From assembly GCF_910589235.1 (NCBI RefSeq), contig NC_060969.1:4490996-4554995 (forward strand): DNA of 64,000 bases. The letters are read 5' to 3'. Numbering within the stretch: position 1 is the stretch's first letter; each line of letters begins with the position of its first letter. This DNA comes from Vespa crabro. Lineage: Eukaryota > Arthropoda > Insecta > Hymenoptera > Vespidae. The notes under the pieces were generated by a model that did not search any database, was not told the origin of the DNA, and saw only the letters and a program-made list of their open reading frames with translations. A program made the translations under genes and the position numbers. Below are positions 63,550 through 64,000 of the stretch, in pieces.

Positions 63550-64000
63550 AACGATTCAATTGTAAATCACGAAAGACCTTTAGGGATCCCCCCGTGGCAA
63601 ATGTGCCACGTAAAAATGAAGTTGGGCACCGCTTCTATTTCAGGCGCCCACTTAATGGTATAATGTAACGTTCCACGGTGACAAACTCCACGGGGCGAAC
63701 AACATTCCCCTGTTGAAATTTTTCCTTTTTCGCGTCGTTCTCCTCGTCGTTTGGGCCAACGACAAGAGCGCCCTTTTGTTTCCCAGATTCTCCCGCCTCC
63801 CTCTGCCACACACTCTCTATATCTCTTTCTCTTACTCTCTCGATTATGCAGGAACGACCTTATCGATGGTCCTCCCTCGAACGTTTCAGGGATCCTCTTT
63901 TTTCTTCCCGTGGGAAGAACATGGATATTTATTTCTCGAAAACAGTGAACGTCGAAAAGAGAAAAAAATGAAGAAGATGAAAAGAAAAAGAAGAAGAAGA

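Overview
This is an AT-rich eukaryotic window with short GT-AG introns, dense microsatellites and long interrupted poly-A/poly-T runs. The gene content is insect: a CPAP1-type chitin-binding protein, TCERG1, SERAC1, DENND10, COA8 and an NXF-family protein. The combination of very AT-rich DNA, CpG-containing intergenic islands and compact genes suggests a hymenopteran, possibly a wasp or bee. That placement is inferred from composition and gene style, not from a search.

The left 36.7 kb is gene-dense. In order it holds: a secreted protein with EPTP-like repeats (minus, runs off the left edge); an unrecognised two-TM protein (minus); a 584-aa coiled-coil protein (plus); COA8 (minus); an unrecognised 236-aa protein (plus); TCERG1 (plus, 17 exons, one apparent GC-AG intron and one 3.6-kb intron); a 1055-aa SEA-domain single-pass membrane protein (plus); SERAC1 (minus); DENND10 (plus); and a 677-aa secreted chitin-binding protein (minus). 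Reading frames were followed across splice sites by hand. For most genes the exon lengths sum to a whole number of codons, which supports the models. Three pairs are head to head with short shared upstream regions: 3267-4598 with 4993-7666, COA8 with 8935-9998, and SERAC1 with DENND10.

The right 27 kb is gene-poor. Its one convincing gene is an intronless ORF with the NXF (nuclear RNA export factor) architecture at 44760-46337, which looks like a retrocopy that kept its frame. The rest is AT-rich spacer with GC-richer islands, microsatellites, a probable MITE and candidate regulatory motifs, such as the upstream or intronic DNA of a regulated gene beyond the right edge.

The most unusual signals are three exact GCGCG-N4-TTTGAA elements, which match the CDE/CHR cell-cycle promoter layout. 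Two of them share an upstream near-identical 23-bp block. One sits 60 bp before the start codon of the unrecognised 236-aa gene and one lies inside an intron of the coiled-coil gene. Also notable are the NXF retrogene, the GC-AG intron, a repeated DVxxLLPxDY motif in the SEA protein, a duplicated 25-bp TAATTA-containing element near 60 kb, CTCF-like sites, and a GC-rich island inside the large TCERG1 intron.
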